32,748 nt of DNA, taken from Photobacterium lucens (lineage in GTDB: Bacteria > Pseudomonadota > Gammaproteobacteria > Enterobacterales > Vibrionaceae). Numbering within the stretch: the first letter of the stretch is position 1; every line of letters begins with the position of its first letter. A model generated the notes under the pieces. The model ran no database searches. It had not been told where the DNA came from and saw only the letters and a list, made by a program, of their open reading frames with translations. The position numbers and the translations under genes are program-made. Of this stretch, positions 1-8,311 are shown piece by piece. Where the stretch lies: the NCBI RefSeq assembly GCF_009873615.1, contig NZ_SSMG01000308.1, positions 1 through 32,748 of the forward strand. The letters are read 5' to 3'.

Positions 1-110
1 TAAATCTTTTTGACTAATCATTCAACGAGTGCCCACACAGATTGCATGGTCAAATTGTTAAAGAACAATACTGATTTGTTGCTTGCCAGTGGCTCGCTCC
101 GTGTCAGTGA
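1..110 (-). other. rRNA operon 5' leader (pre-16S) with boxA
   Basis: Read on the minus strand, this stretch looks like the transcribed leader of an rRNA operon. Positions 54-67 give TGTTCTTTAACAAT, a boxA antitermination element with one change from TGCTCTTTAACAAT. Positions 26-44 give CAATCTGTGTGGGCACTCG, a block I recognise from the gammaproteobacterial pre-16S leader. The mature 16S gene is not in the window and should begin within roughly 100-200 bases to the left. NusB/S10-dependent antitermination at boxA is established for such leaders. The assignment rests on motif recognition and on the promoter directly upstream. Confidence 0.85.
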
Positions 111-116
111 GGTCGC

Positions 117-144
117 ATTATAGGAGCTAAATTGGAGATGACAA
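117..144 (-). promoter_or_regulatory. rrn P1-type sigma-70 promoter
   Basis: The minus strand carries TTGTCA (139-144) and a perfect TATAAT (117-122) separated by 16 bases, followed by a GC-rich discriminator (GCGACC). A short spacer with a GC-rich discriminator is the hallmark of stringently controlled rRNA promoters. Transcription should start near 109-110 and run leftward into the boxA leader. It points away from the polysaccharide cluster. Confidence 0.85.
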
Positions 145-352
145 GCATAAAATTCACAAAAACATTTAAGTGTTTAGTATTTACCCAATATCGCTTTTAA
201 CGCTGCTTTTTAATGCTTTCACTCTAATTGGAATATGCATTTCACGTATTCAATTCTAGTTGCGAATTGCAAAAACAATCTTCTTTTAATCACGTTCTAA
301 TATAACCAGTCTTAAAAATTCGTATTTTTCTTACTTCGGTGTCACTAAAACA
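145..352. other. AT-rich intergenic region between rrn promoter and polysaccharide cluster
   Basis: About 200 bases without a gene separate the leftward rRNA promoter from the rightward polysaccharide cluster. The part next to the rrn -35 (about 145-170) is rich in A/T tracts, as expected of an UP element, and the rest could hold Fis sites, although I cannot point to a convincing one. No clear sigma-70 promoter reading rightward is visible. I see no coding sequence, tRNA or repeat here. Confidence 0.5.
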
Positions 353-368
353 TGGCATTAAGTTTGAA
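353..368 (+). promoter_or_regulatory. Sigma-54-like promoter element, first run of the polysaccharide cluster
   Basis: The 16-mer TGGCATTAAGTTTGAA has the -24 GG (354-355) and a -12-like TTTGAA at sigma-54 spacing. The invariant GC is GA here (366-367). It shares 12 of 16 positions with the element at 10101-10116, including the same GA variant. It ends 33 bases before the preferred start codon at 402, close to the 35-36 bases seen at the other three elements. Activity is inferred; the -12 deviation is the main weakness. Confidence 0.45.
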
Positions 369-401
369 TCATTTTATCTAATCGCACCATGGAGCCGAAT
401 G

Positions 402-1541
402 ATGAAGACGATTGGTTATGTGATCCCTTGTTTCCCCACTTTATCTGAAACTTTTACAGGGGTTGAAATGCGGGCGATGGCTGCAATTGGCCATCAAATC
501 ATTCCTTTCTCATTCGTTAAAGGACAGCATTACCAACAAGCTGATATCCCTCTCATGAAACAATGCAGCTATTCGTCAAGCTTGCCCTATTACAGCTTTC
601 GTCACATTCCTTATGCTTTTCGGTGTTTGCCTTTTATTTCTCAGCAACACGAATTTGGTCGATTAGCCTTGATCCGCCAAGGATTACAATTGGCATTGTG
701 GGCTGATCATCATCACTGCCAACACCTTCATGCACATTTTGCCTGGCACAGTGCTGCCATTGCGATAGTTGCAGCTAAAACACTTAATATTCCAGTGTCG
801 TTTGTCGGTCATGGTGCCGATATTTATGCCGGCCCTCAGGATTTGCTCGCCAAGCTGGCACATTGCCAATTTTGCTGTGCTGTTACTAAAGCAATGCATG
901 CACACTTACAGCCACAAACAGATACGCCTGTTCATTATTTACCCTGTGGTATTGAAGAGCAAAACTATCCCTTGTTAACTGAAGATTGGCATCCATCTGA
1001 GCGCTTTCTCTTTATTGGACGTTTGGTAGAAAAAAAAGGCGTGATGACGCTACTACAAGCATTACTGCAATTAAAGCATCCTATCAAGGTCGATATTGTC
1101 GGTGACGGCCCGCTGAAAGCGCAGTTAGCTTGGTTCTGCGAACAACACCAATTAACCAATGTTGTTTCTTTTTTAGGGAGCCAAGATGCCAATTGGCTTC
1201 GCTCCCATGCCGAACGCTATCAAGGCTTAATCGCCCCTTTTACGATTGCTGCTAATGGGGATACGGATACCGGACCTTTGGTATTAAAAGAGGCATTAGC
1301 ACTCGGGCTTCCTATTATTACAACGAACCTTGATGGTTGCTGCGAAATTTTACCCCCTGATATTGGGATCATGGTGGATAGGGATTCGCCAGAACAGCTA
1401 GCTCATGCCATTACTCGCCACCAGCAACACACTCACCAAGCATTGCTGAAACAAAGAGAGTTAGGGTATCGCCACGTCATGCAACATTTCACTGCCGAGA
1501 TTCAAGCAAAACGGTTATCGCAATGGATTGAAGCATTATGA
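402..1541 (+). CDS. Glycosyltransferase family 4 (WcaL/AmsK-like)
   Basis: This is a 379-residue GT-B fold glycosyltransferase, probably cytoplasmic and adding a sugar to the lipid-linked repeat unit. The N-terminus GYVIPCFPTLSETF matches the colanic-acid/amylovoran transferase type. The C-terminal half has GRLVEKKGV and a nucleotide-sugar site (TGPLVLKEALALGLPIITT) in which the first acid of the E-x7-E motif is Asp. An in-frame GTG at 339 would give 400 residues, but the sigma-54-like element lies inside that extension. GGAG at 391-394 sits 7 bases before the ATG at 402, so I prefer 402 (399 is an alternative). The gene overlaps the next by ATGA. Donor and acceptor sugars cannot be read from sequence. 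Confidence 0.88.
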   Translation: MKTIGYVIPCFPTLSETFTGVEMRAMAAIGHQIIPFSFVKGQHYQQADIPLMKQCSYSSSLPYYSFRHIPYAFRCLPFISQQHEFGRLALIRQGLQLALWADHHHCQHLHAHFAWHSAAIAIVAAKTLNIPVSFVGHGADIYAGPQDLLAKLAHCQFCCAVTKAMHAHLQPQTDTPVHYLPCGIEEQNYPLLTEDWHPSERFLFIGRLVEKKGVMTLLQALLQLKHPIKVDIVGDGPLKAQLAWFCEQHQLTNVVSFLGSQDANWLRSHAERYQGLIAPFTIAANGDTDTGPLVLKEALALGLPIITTNLDGCCEILPPDIGIMVDRDSPEQLAHAITRHQQHTHQALLKQRELGYRHVMQHFTAEIQAKRLSQWIEAL

Positions 1542-2908
1542 AAACCTTTAAGGTTGTGGCGATTTACGGCATTGGGCTGGTTTTCTGTAAATTGATAGGG
1601 CTAGCACTGCAACCTTATGTCACATCCCAACTCGGGCTCGAAAATTACGGTAAACTGGATGTGCTATTGGTACTCACCACACTGCTGTCACTCCTCATCA
1701 CTCTTGGTGTCATCGATGGGGTATACCGTTTTTATCATGATGACTCACAACCTGAGCGTTTACTTGGGCAAGCATTATGGCAAGTTTCACTGTGCGGCCT
1801 GATACTCACTAGTTTGCTACTGTTTTTAAGTCCACTGCTTCAAACATTACTCCCCGGTCCCCCTCCGTTATTTGCATTTAATTGCTTTATTTATACGATT
1901 TTTCTCAATGCACTCAATGCTATTCCATTAGCCAAGTTACGCATTGATGATAATGCGACACGCTTTATTACCGTCCAGGTTATTATCGCACTTGTACAAG
2001 CTGGCTTAATTTTATCCTTGGTTCGAACATGGGGAGTAAATGGTATTGCTTTCGCTGGACTTCTTGCCCAATTGATTGGCAGTGTATTGTTATACCAACA
2101 ATGGCCGAAACCTAGCTTGAGTTTAAATGTCACCTTATTGAAATATGGAGTGATACTGACAATCTCAGGTCTACTTGGTTTTATTTCTTTAGGGGCTGAG
2201 CGCTGGGCAATCGCCCATTATTTAGGAGTGGATGCGGTATCGCCTTACGCTATTGCGATGCAGTGGGGAGTTGCAGCCAGTTTATTCATTGAGCCTTTCT
2301 CTCTCTGGTGGTTTCCCAAACGATTTAGCTTGGTAAATAGTGAAGAGCAAAAACAACAACTGGCTAATATTACGATATTAGCCTGTCAGCTTTGTATATT
2401 AGTTGCGGCTGCAATTATTTTATGCGGTCCCAGTTTTTTACGCTTTTGGCTTGAACCTGCCTTTCATTACAGCAGTATTTTGATCCCGTTTATTGCGCTT
2501 TGGTTAATGCTTAAAGGTTGCTGTACTTTTTTAAATGTTGGCTGCTATTACCATGAGCATGGCAAAGGCATTTTAATGATCAATAGCCTCTCAACACTGC
2601 TCTCACTGCTGGTATTTATTTTTATTCTTCCGATGTTTGATATTTTAGTGCTGATATATTGTGGGATCAGTATTCAAGCATTGCGCTTAGTGATTTTTTA
2701 TTTATATAGCCAATACCATCTACCACTATCGTATCCTCTTCCCTCATTGTTTTTGAGCTTCGCTTTGATCTGCTTACTCTGTTTTTGTCAGCAATATCAG
2801 CTCACTTTTTTACTCATGATTTTAACAGCACTGCTCTGTTTTCAAGTGTACTGGCCTTGGCGTCATTATTGTCACTACCGTGATGTCTTGCGGGGGCTTC
2901 AGCCATGA
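1538..2908 (+). CDS. Oligosaccharide flippase, Wzx/MOP type
   Basis: This 456-residue, highly hydrophobic protein has about 12-14 predicted membrane segments spread over its whole length and the N-terminal style of polysaccharide translocases (IGLALQPYVTSQLGLENYGK, then VIDGVYRFYH). The family flips undecaprenyl-diphosphate-linked repeat units from the cytoplasmic to the periplasmic face. Start and stop overlap both neighbours by four bases (ATGA), indicating translational coupling with the upstream glycosyltransferase and the downstream polymerase. A flippase next to a Wzy/WaaL-type protein and a Wzz-like protein indicates a Wzx/Wzy-dependent pathway. The substrate is unknown. Family assignment is firm; individual residues cannot be judged because the family is poorly conserved. 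Confidence 0.87.
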   Translation: MKTFKVVAIYGIGLVFCKLIGLALQPYVTSQLGLENYGKLDVLLVLTTLLSLLITLGVIDGVYRFYHDDSQPERLLGQALWQVSLCGLILTSLLLFLSPLLQTLLPGPPPLFAFNCFIYTIFLNALNAIPLAKLRIDDNATRFITVQVIIALVQAGLILSLVRTWGVNGIAFAGLLAQLIGSVLLYQQWPKPSLSLNVTLLKYGVILTISGLLGFISLGAERWAIAHYLGVDAVSPYAIAMQWGVAASLFIEPFSLWWFPKRFSLVNSEEQKQQLANITILACQLCILVAAAIILCGPSFLRFWLEPAFHYSSILIPFIALWLMLKGCCTFLNVGCYYHEHGKGILMINSLSTLLSLLVFIFILPMFDILVLIYCGISIQALRLVIFYLYSQYHLPLSYPLPSLFLSFALICLLCFCQQYQLTFLLMILTALLCFQVYWPWRHYCHYRDVLRGLQP

Positions 2909-4248
2909 CAAAAACCAAACAAGTGATCATTGCTTTTATAGCAACAATGAGTAGTTTTGCTATTAGCCAATACACTCTAAAACATTATTTCGCTTTACTC
3001 GGGGTACTTGCCATCCCCTTTGTGATCAAACGTGCTTTTCTATTGTGTATTTGGTTTATTTTATTTTCTTACTTTCGGTTACATGAGGCGATGCCATGGC
3101 TAGAGCCTTTTAAGATCCCTCAATTATTGGCATTGGCTTGTCTTGCAGGACTAAGTTGGCAAGTTTGGTTTAATTTTAGTAGCTTCCAATGGCATCCATT
3201 ACATACTTGGCTACTCATTTTTGCGTTATGGGTCGCTATTTGCTGTGTATTGGCATCTAACCGCACAGAATCATTCGAAATGCTCACTGGCAACTTTTCT
3301 AAAATTGTATTAATGGTGTTTGCTATTAGCTTGCTGCCGACAAATATCAATCAATTAAAACGTATCCCTTTATTGCTGATCTTATGTGGCTTATTAATCG
3401 CTTTTTTTACCCTATATAACAAAGTACATGGTATCGGGTTAGTCGAAGTGACCCGAGTCACGATTGGACGAGAGTTTGGCTCGATGCTTGGGGATCCTAA
3501 TGATCTTTCCTTAGTTTTACTCTTCCCACTCTCATTTACCTTAGTCTATATATTTAATTCATCTCGCTTCATAAAATGCTTAGCGATCGCAGCTACATTA
3601 ATGTTACTAGCTGGCATTACAGTGACTGAAAGTCGTGGTGGGCAATTAGGTGTGATCAGTGTAATTTTTATGGCCATCTTATTACACAGCAAAAATATCG
3701 TGATGCCTATGGTCATTACTGCTGTTGGGATCATTATACTGTTCGCTGCCGCAGGGCTTGAAAATCGGTTTGTATCAAGTGCAAGTTCAGGCACGATTGA
3801 TGAATCTGCAATGGGACGTATTCATGCTTGGGTAGCCGCTATTTTAATGGCCGTTGATAACCCAATGACAGGGGTGGGATTAGGTAATTTCTATAATAAT
3901 TATTTCTTTTACACCTTACATTGGGATAAAAAAAATCATGCTGTCCATAGCTCATGGTTTGAAATTTTGTCAGAAAATGGCTTCGTCGGCTTATTATTCT
4001 TTGCCATTTTAGTCGTTAAAACATTTCAGCTTAGTTACCGCCTTCTTCATCGGTTAAAACATAGCGACTATCAACCACTCGCTGAAGGCTTATGGCTAGG
4101 TATGATTTCCTTTTCTGTCAGTGGGACTTTTCTTACCCAAGGCACAACCTGGCCATTCTACATTTTACTCAGTTTGTTAATCGCAACAGATCGATTGTCA
4201 CAAGACACCACCCAACTTTACCGACATCCACAACATACAGGTTCATGA
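2905..4248 (+). CDS. O-antigen polymerase/ligase family protein (Wzy/WaaL)
   Basis: This 447-residue inner-membrane protein has about 10-12 membrane segments and the Wzy_C signature. Family landmarks are GDPND (196-200), ESRGG (242-246) before a membrane segment, the periplasmic GVGLGNF (323-329), and HSSWFEILSENGFVG (348-362). The His-Ser pair followed by a Glu/Gly-rich stretch is typical of enzymes that transfer polyprenyl-linked glycans. In this context it most likely polymerises the repeat unit; a ligase role cannot be excluded because the two activities share this fold. It overlaps the flippase gene by four bases and is followed after one base by a glycosyltransferase. Confidence 0.87.
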   Translation: MTKTKQVIIAFIATMSSFAISQYTLKHYFALLGVLAIPFVIKRAFLLCIWFILFSYFRLHEAMPWLEPFKIPQLLALACLAGLSWQVWFNFSSFQWHPLHTWLLIFALWVAICCVLASNRTESFEMLTGNFSKIVLMVFAISLLPTNINQLKRIPLLLILCGLLIAFFTLYNKVHGIGLVEVTRVTIGREFGSMLGDPNDLSLVLLFPLSFTLVYIFNSSRFIKCLAIAATLMLLAGITVTESRGGQLGVISVIFMAILLHSKNIVMPMVITAVGIIILFAAAGLENRFVSSASSGTIDESAMGRIHAWVAAILMAVDNPMTGVGLGNFYNNYFFYTLHWDKKNHAVHSSWFEILSENGFVGLLFFAILVVKTFQLSYRLLHRLKHSDYQPLAEGLWLGMISFSVSGTFLTQGTTWPFYILLSLLIATDRLSQDTTQLYRHPQHTGS

Positions 4249-4249
4249 T

Positions 4250-5389
4250 ATGGAATTTCTGGTTTTTGGCGAGGATTGGGGACGTCATCCATCGAGTAGC
4301 CAACATTTACTGTCACTCATCGCTAAGCAATACCCAGTGTATTGGATAAACTCGATTGGCTTACGGCAACCACAAATAAACATCACAGATCTCAAACGCA
4401 TAAGTGAAAAGATCGGCGCATTTTTATTTTCAGCGAACACCCGACCAAATACGCTTTCAGCTGCCGCAATAAAAAAGGAGATAAAACCTCTCGTTTGGCC
4501 ATTGGCGACAAATCCAATTATTAAGTATTTCAACCACTACCTATTGACCAAACAGCTCCCTGCTAAAAAGCATTTTCGCATTGTTTGGATCGCACTCCCT
4601 AGCGCAGTTGATTATCTTGATCTGTGCCAAGCCGATATGATCATTTATTACTGTGGTGATGATTTTTCTGCTCTCTCAGGAGTCGATCACGATAAAACGA
4701 CACAAGCTGAACTTGCATTAATTGATCAAGCTGATCTTATCTATCTTGCTAATCAACAACTAATGCAGCGCTTTCCGGCCAGTAAAACTATTTACCTTCC
4801 TCACGGCGTTGATCTCAACTTATTTCAATCTCCAACACATTGTCCACCAGCGATCCAACAAGATCGTCCTTGTATTGGTTTTTATGGCAGCTTAAACACT
4901 TGGATCGATTATGCGTTGTTAGATTATCTTGCCAAGCAGCGTCCTAATATCCAGTTCTATTTCATTGGTCACAAAGAATGTCGCCAAGCAGAGCTCTTGC
5001 AAAATAAAAATATCCAGATCCTACCGGCAGTACCTCACCATCAACTTGTTAATTATCTCCAGCACTGGAGTATTGCGATTCTACCTTTCGTTGATAACCG
5101 CCAAATCCAAGCGTGCAACCCGCTAAAATTACGAGAATATTTAGCCGCAGGGTGTCCGGTGATCAGTAGCCACTATCAAGCTGCAAACGACTATGCTCCG
5201 CCAGTGATCATTGCCAATACCCCCCAACAGTGGCTGGATGCGATTGATCACATTTTGCAATTTAGCTCAGAGCAACGGGCTCTCTATAAACAATCTGCTC
5301 ATCAGCGTGTACAGGGGGAGAGTTGGCAACAACGTGTAGAGCAGATCCTCAATCAAATCCAAACGATCCGCCACCAACATCACAAATAG
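4250..5389 (+). CDS. Glycosyltransferase, GT4-like (TuaH-type)
   Basis: This 379-residue protein opens with MEFLVFGEDWGRHPSS and has YYCGDDFSAL and IYLPHGVDLNLFQ in the middle. Its nucleotide-sugar end is CNPLKLREYLAAGCPVISS, the P-L-K-x-x-E-Y-L-A-x-G-x-P-V-I block of GT-B enzymes. The layout resembles teichuronic-acid TuaH and similar polysaccharide transferases. No membrane segment is obvious, so it is probably peripheral on the cytoplasmic side. It starts one base after the polymerase stop and is the last gene of the first run; a 68-base gap follows. Substrate specificity is unknown. Confidence 0.83.
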   Translation: MEFLVFGEDWGRHPSSSQHLLSLIAKQYPVYWINSIGLRQPQINITDLKRISEKIGAFLFSANTRPNTLSAAAIKKEIKPLVWPLATNPIIKYFNHYLLTKQLPAKKHFRIVWIALPSAVDYLDLCQADMIIYYCGDDFSALSGVDHDKTTQAELALIDQADLIYLANQQLMQRFPASKTIYLPHGVDLNLFQSPTHCPPAIQQDRPCIGFYGSLNTWIDYALLDYLAKQRPNIQFYFIGHKECRQAELLQNKNIQILPAVPHHQLVNYLQHWSIAILPFVDNRQIQACNPLKLREYLAAGCPVISSHYQAANDYAPPVIIANTPQQWLDAIDHILQFSSEQRALYKQSAHQRVQGESWQQRVEQILNQIQTIRHQHHK

Positions 5390-5405
5390 GTAAAATCCTT
5401 ACATC

Positions 5406-5421
5406 AGGCACTCTTTTTGCA
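5406..5421 (+). promoter_or_regulatory. Sigma-54-type promoter, second run of the polysaccharide cluster
   Basis: The 16-mer AGGCACTCTTTTTGCA has GG at 5407-5408 and GC at 5419-5420 with exactly ten bases between, plus the GGCAC and TTGCA cores of the -24/-12 consensus. It fills the only gap (68 bases) between the first and second gene runs and ends 36 bases before the lipoprotein ATG at 5458. A start site about 12 bases past the GC would be near 5432. This is the best of the four sigma-54-like elements in the window. Confidence 0.65.
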
Positions 5422-5449
5422 CCCTTTTTTATACACACAGCAAAAAGAG
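5411..5449. repeat. Perfect 10-bp inverted repeat across promoter and ribosome binding site
   Basis: CTCTTTTTGC (5411-5420) is exactly complementary to GCAAAAAGAG (5440-5449), with 19 bases between. The left arm lies inside the sigma-54-type -12 region and the right arm forms the purine-rich ribosome binding site of the lipoprotein gene. It could be an operator, or a hairpin in readthrough transcripts from the upstream run. It may also be coincidence, since both arms are T- or A-tracts. Confidence 0.6.
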
Positions 5450-5457
5450 AATTTGTG

Positions 5458-5796
5458 ATGATGCGAATGCTTTATCTAATCATAGTGATAGGGTTGGTTG
5501 GGTGTGCCAATTCTCCTCAATCAAATAATCAATTAGAACTATTTTTTAGCGCGGAACAAATCACATTAACCGCAGAGCAACGGCGAAAAATCGTCCAGTT
5601 TTTTGACACCTACTCTTATAACAACATCACGGTTATCGTAGGCCCAGCCAAGCTTAATAATAAATTTGAAGCATTGCTTCATAGTCAGAAACGCATGCAA
5701 AACATTGAGTCGATTGCTCATGAACGCCAAATTCCCTTAACCTTGGAGTACTCCCCAAACATAACCGCTAATACACTGCTCCTTCGGAGTAACTAG
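5458..5796 (+). CDS. Small lipoprotein, distant OmpA/CpaD-like fold possible
   Basis: This 112-residue protein starts with a lipoprotein signal peptide: hydrophobic MLYLIIVIGLVGC with lipobox LVGC, Cys at position 16. An upstream in-frame start at 5323 would add 45 residues overlapping the previous gene and bury the signal peptide, so the ATG at 5458 (AAGAGA 7-12 bases upstream) is chosen; 5461 is also possible. I do not recognise the mature part as a named family. Its order (ITLTAEQRRKIVQFF, then a beta strand ITVIVGP, then a helix with QKRMQNIESIA and an IPLTLEY strand) resembles a shortened OmpA-C or CpaD-like periplasmic domain. The OmpA peptidoglycan-binding Asp is not evident. It lies four bases before the Wzz-like gene, suggesting an envelope role in the same machine. 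Confidence 0.7.
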   Translation: MMRMLYLIIVIGLVGCANSPQSNNQLELFFSAEQITLTAEQRRKIVQFFDTYSYNNITVIVGPAKLNNKFEALLHSQKRMQNIESIAHERQIPLTLEYSPNITANTLLLRSN

Positions 5797-5800
5797 TTAC

Positions 5801-7249
5801 ATGCGTCACCTACTCATTACTCGGCTCTATCCATTACTGTATGGGTTATGGCTACATCGCTATTTATTAATATTACCGATCCTTATCATGCCTTTTTTGA
5901 TGACCATTGGTGGTTTTCTCAAAACCAAATATTACTACTCTGAAACAACAATTTTGGTCCAAGAAGCAGCGTTACTGAATCCCTTTTTAGAAGATCTTTC
6001 TATTTCAATGAATATTCAACAAAGGATCAAAGCACTACAAGTAGTGATCCAAAGTCAATCAACACTAGCAACCGTGATCGATGAGTTAAACATGGTACCC
6101 AACAATAACCCAGAGCAGGTCAAAGCTATCGCAGCTCAGCTAGAACAAGGCATCAATTTAGAGTTAACAGGCAATGATCTGGTTCAGATGAGTTTGATTT
6201 GGCGTAACCCTGAAGAAATACCGCAAATACTCACGGTACTATCACGGATCTTTCTAGAGAAACTACGGGCTCCGGGGCGTGCCTCTATTGATAACTCCGA
6301 AGTCTTTCTTCAAAAACAACTCACTACCACCCAAAAAGATTTGGAATTAGCCGAAAGTGCATTGGCAAGCTTTAAAGCTAAAAACGCAGATAATCTTCCA
6401 CTACTGCAAGGTGTGAATGTTGATACTAGTATTAAATTAACGAGGCAGATAAACGAATCAGAATTGGCCTTACTCCACGCCAAAAGTAAGCGTGACAGCA
6501 TGTATAAAACACTCATCAATACCAATCCAGTAATAGGTAAGCTAGAGCAAGAAATTGTCATTGCTGAAGCTGAGTTAGTAGTATTACGTGCCAGCTATAC
6601 AGACAAACACTCATCCATCAAAAACGTGCTTCGACGCTTAGATCGTTTAAAGCAAGAACGCACTCGTCAGGTCGAATTACAACAATCACTGACACCCGCT
6701 CAAATCGATAGCCTCTGGCAACGTCTCGCTAATAGCTCTCAAGATCCAGAAAATAAAACACAGCCTATATTACTCAGCCAGTTCGAAGCCCTACAGCAAG
6801 CGGAATCTGAAATTGATGCCATAAATCAAGAGCTATTACTCCTCAAAGAACAAGCAGCAACCATTATTAGTAAACGGGTTGAATTTGCAGAGCTAGAGAA
6901 AAAGCTCACCAGCTTGGAGCGAAACTATAAAGTGAAATCGACCATTTATAACCAGTTACTCGAACGTTATGAAATGGCACGAGTCACAGGCCATCTCGGT
7001 CGTTTTGAAGAGCCCGATAAATTAAAAATTATAGATAAACCGACAGTACCGAAATCACCGCAGAACTGGCCTTGGTGGATGAATTTCGCTTTCGGTATTG
7101 TACTTGGCACTGTGGTTTCACTATTTCTGGTTGGAGTAACCATTCTTTTTGATACGCGGTTATATCAATCTAATCATATTCACCAATTAATCTCTTACCC
7201 GATTTTGGTGCGTATTCCTTATTTTTCAAAGGAGCTAGAGGATGGTTAG
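5801..7249 (+). CDS. sypO: Wzz/GumC-type polysaccharide co-polymerase (SypO-like)
   Basis: This 482-residue protein has a membrane segment at about 21-40, a Wzz-type periplasmic start (YYYSETTILVQE), and long heptad-rich helices at about 165-300 and 325-395. A proline-rich DKPTVPKSPQNWPWW motif (412-426) precedes a second membrane segment (about 427-450). That is the polysaccharide co-polymerase architecture, which sets chain length in the inner membrane. It ends about 30 residues after the second segment and has no C-terminal tyrosine-kinase domain; the cognate ATPase-like partner is the separate gene at 14538. It overlaps the next gene by eight bases. The symbol follows gene order (O-P-Q-R in Vibrio fischeri syp) and domain type; orthology is not proven. 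Confidence 0.85.
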   Translation: MRHLLITRLYPLLYGLWLHRYLLILPILIMPFLMTIGGFLKTKYYYSETTILVQEAALLNPFLEDLSISMNIQQRIKALQVVIQSQSTLATVIDELNMVPNNNPEQVKAIAAQLEQGINLELTGNDLVQMSLIWRNPEEIPQILTVLSRIFLEKLRAPGRASIDNSEVFLQKQLTTTQKDLELAESALASFKAKNADNLPLLQGVNVDTSIKLTRQINESELALLHAKSKRDSMYKTLINTNPVIGKLEQEIVIAEAELVVLRASYTDKHSSIKNVLRRLDRLKQERTRQVELQQSLTPAQIDSLWQRLANSSQDPENKTQPILLSQFEALQQAESEIDAINQELLLLKEQAATIISKRVEFAELEKKLTSLERNYKVKSTIYNQLLERYEMARVTGHLGRFEEPDKLKIIDKPTVPKSPQNWPWWMNFAFGIVLGTVVSLFLVGVTILFDTRLYQSNHIHQLISYPILVRIPYFSKELEDG

Positions 7250-8309
7250 AACGCTACAAATCGTCCAACATCTTCGTCCCGGCGGGCTAGAAAAACTCGT
7301 ACTAAATCTTGTACGCTTTGCTTCGCCTCATCATCATGTCTACATTGCATCACTCGAAGGCAACCTCTCGGCCGCCATAAAAGCATGGCCCGAATTAGCC
7401 ATGTTTAAAGATAAGCTCATCTTTTTAAATAAGCCACAAGGCGTGCATCTCAAAACAGCCTATCAACTACGCAAAGTGATCCAAGAGTTCAATATCACGA
7501 CCATTCATAGTCATCACCTAGGTCCTTTACTTTACAGTCGGCTAGCACTCATTGGGCTTAATCGCACTCACATCCATACCGAACATGACAGCTGGCATTT
7601 ACAAGATCCCAAACAAAAAAACATGACGCGTTGGCTACTCAAAAGTAAAAACATCGCTTTAGTGGCCGATGCCCCCAGTGTGGCTAAAGATCTGCAACAA
7701 CTCCTTGGACGAGCCGCAAATCACATTATTTATAATGGTATCGACTGCCACTTTTTTTGTATTGGCGATCAAACCCAAGCTCGACACTATCTCAATTTAC
7801 CTCAAGACGGCACTTTCATTGGCAGTGCTGGGCGCTTAGTCAGTGAAAAAGGCATCGATACCATGATCCATGCTCTTTCTTCACTTCCTGCACAATATCA
7901 ATTAGTAGTTGCAGGTGATGGTTATGAATCACTGAATCTAAAACAGCTTGCAAGGCAGCTTGGAGTAGCAAAACGGATCCATTGGCTCGGTTATTGTGAG
8001 GATATGCGATATTTCTATCGAGCAATTAATGTGTTTTGTATGCCATCTCGTCATGAAGGGCTACCGCTAGCATTACTTGAAGCCCAAGCCAGTGGTAAAC
8101 CGATTGTCGCTACGCGTATTGGTGCCATCCCTGATTTTACTTACCCGGATAGCAGCCAGCTTGTGTTACCCGATGATCCCAAACAGCTTTCACAAGCACT
8201 TCAGCACGTCATCACTCAAAACATCTGCGAACATAAAATTGCCCAATTTATACAACAGTTTGCCGATGTAAGAACCATGACAGCCGCTTACGAAGCGCTA
8301 GGGAGATAA
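7242..8309 (+). CDS. sypP: Glycosyltransferase family 4 (SypP-like)
   Basis: This is a 355-residue GT-B glycosyltransferase. The N-terminal acceptor domain has the RPGGLEKLVLNLVRF loop-helix, and the C-terminal donor domain has GRLVSEKGIDTMI, VVAGDGYE and HEGLPLALLEAQASGKPIVA with an intact E-x7-E motif. It probably adds one sugar to the lipid-linked repeat on the cytoplasmic face. The start overlaps the co-polymerase gene by eight bases, and the next gene begins two bases after its stop, so it sits inside a translationally linked run. The assignment to SypP rests on its position between the co-polymerase and the GT2/initiating transferase, not on residue-level matches. Sugar specificity is unknown. 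Confidence 0.87.
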   Translation: MVRTLQIVQHLRPGGLEKLVLNLVRFASPHHHVYIASLEGNLSAAIKAWPELAMFKDKLIFLNKPQGVHLKTAYQLRKVIQEFNITTIHSHHLGPLLYSRLALIGLNRTHIHTEHDSWHLQDPKQKNMTRWLLKSKNIALVADAPSVAKDLQQLLGRAANHIIYNGIDCHFFCIGDQTQARHYLNLPQDGTFIGSAGRLVSEKGIDTMIHALSSLPAQYQLVVAGDGYESLNLKQLARQLGVAKRIHWLGYCEDMRYFYRAINVFCMPSRHEGLPLALLEAQASGKPIVATRIGAIPDFTYPDSSQLVLPDDPKQLSQALQHVITQNICEHKIAQFIQQFADVRTMTAAYEALGR

Positions 8310-8311
8310 TT

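Noticed and set aside
339-401. GTG start at 339 for the first glycosyltransferase
   Set aside because: The added 20 residues do not match the family, contain the sigma-54-like element, and lack a ribosome binding site; GGAG precedes the ATG at 402.
5250-5405. SypG-type enhancer sites upstream of the sigma-54-like elements
   Set aside because: I looked for TTCTCA-N3-TGC-like sequences upstream of the three plus-strand elements and found only partial matches (such as TGCTCA) with wrong downstream halves.
5323-5457. Longer lipoprotein reading frame from 5323
   Set aside because: It would overlap the upstream glycosyltransferase by 67 bases and place the signal peptide in the middle of the protein.
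7117-7132. TGGCAC followed by TTTCA within the co-polymerase gene
   Set aside because: It lacks the GC or GA pair at the right spacing, is inside a coding region, and no gene starts nearby.
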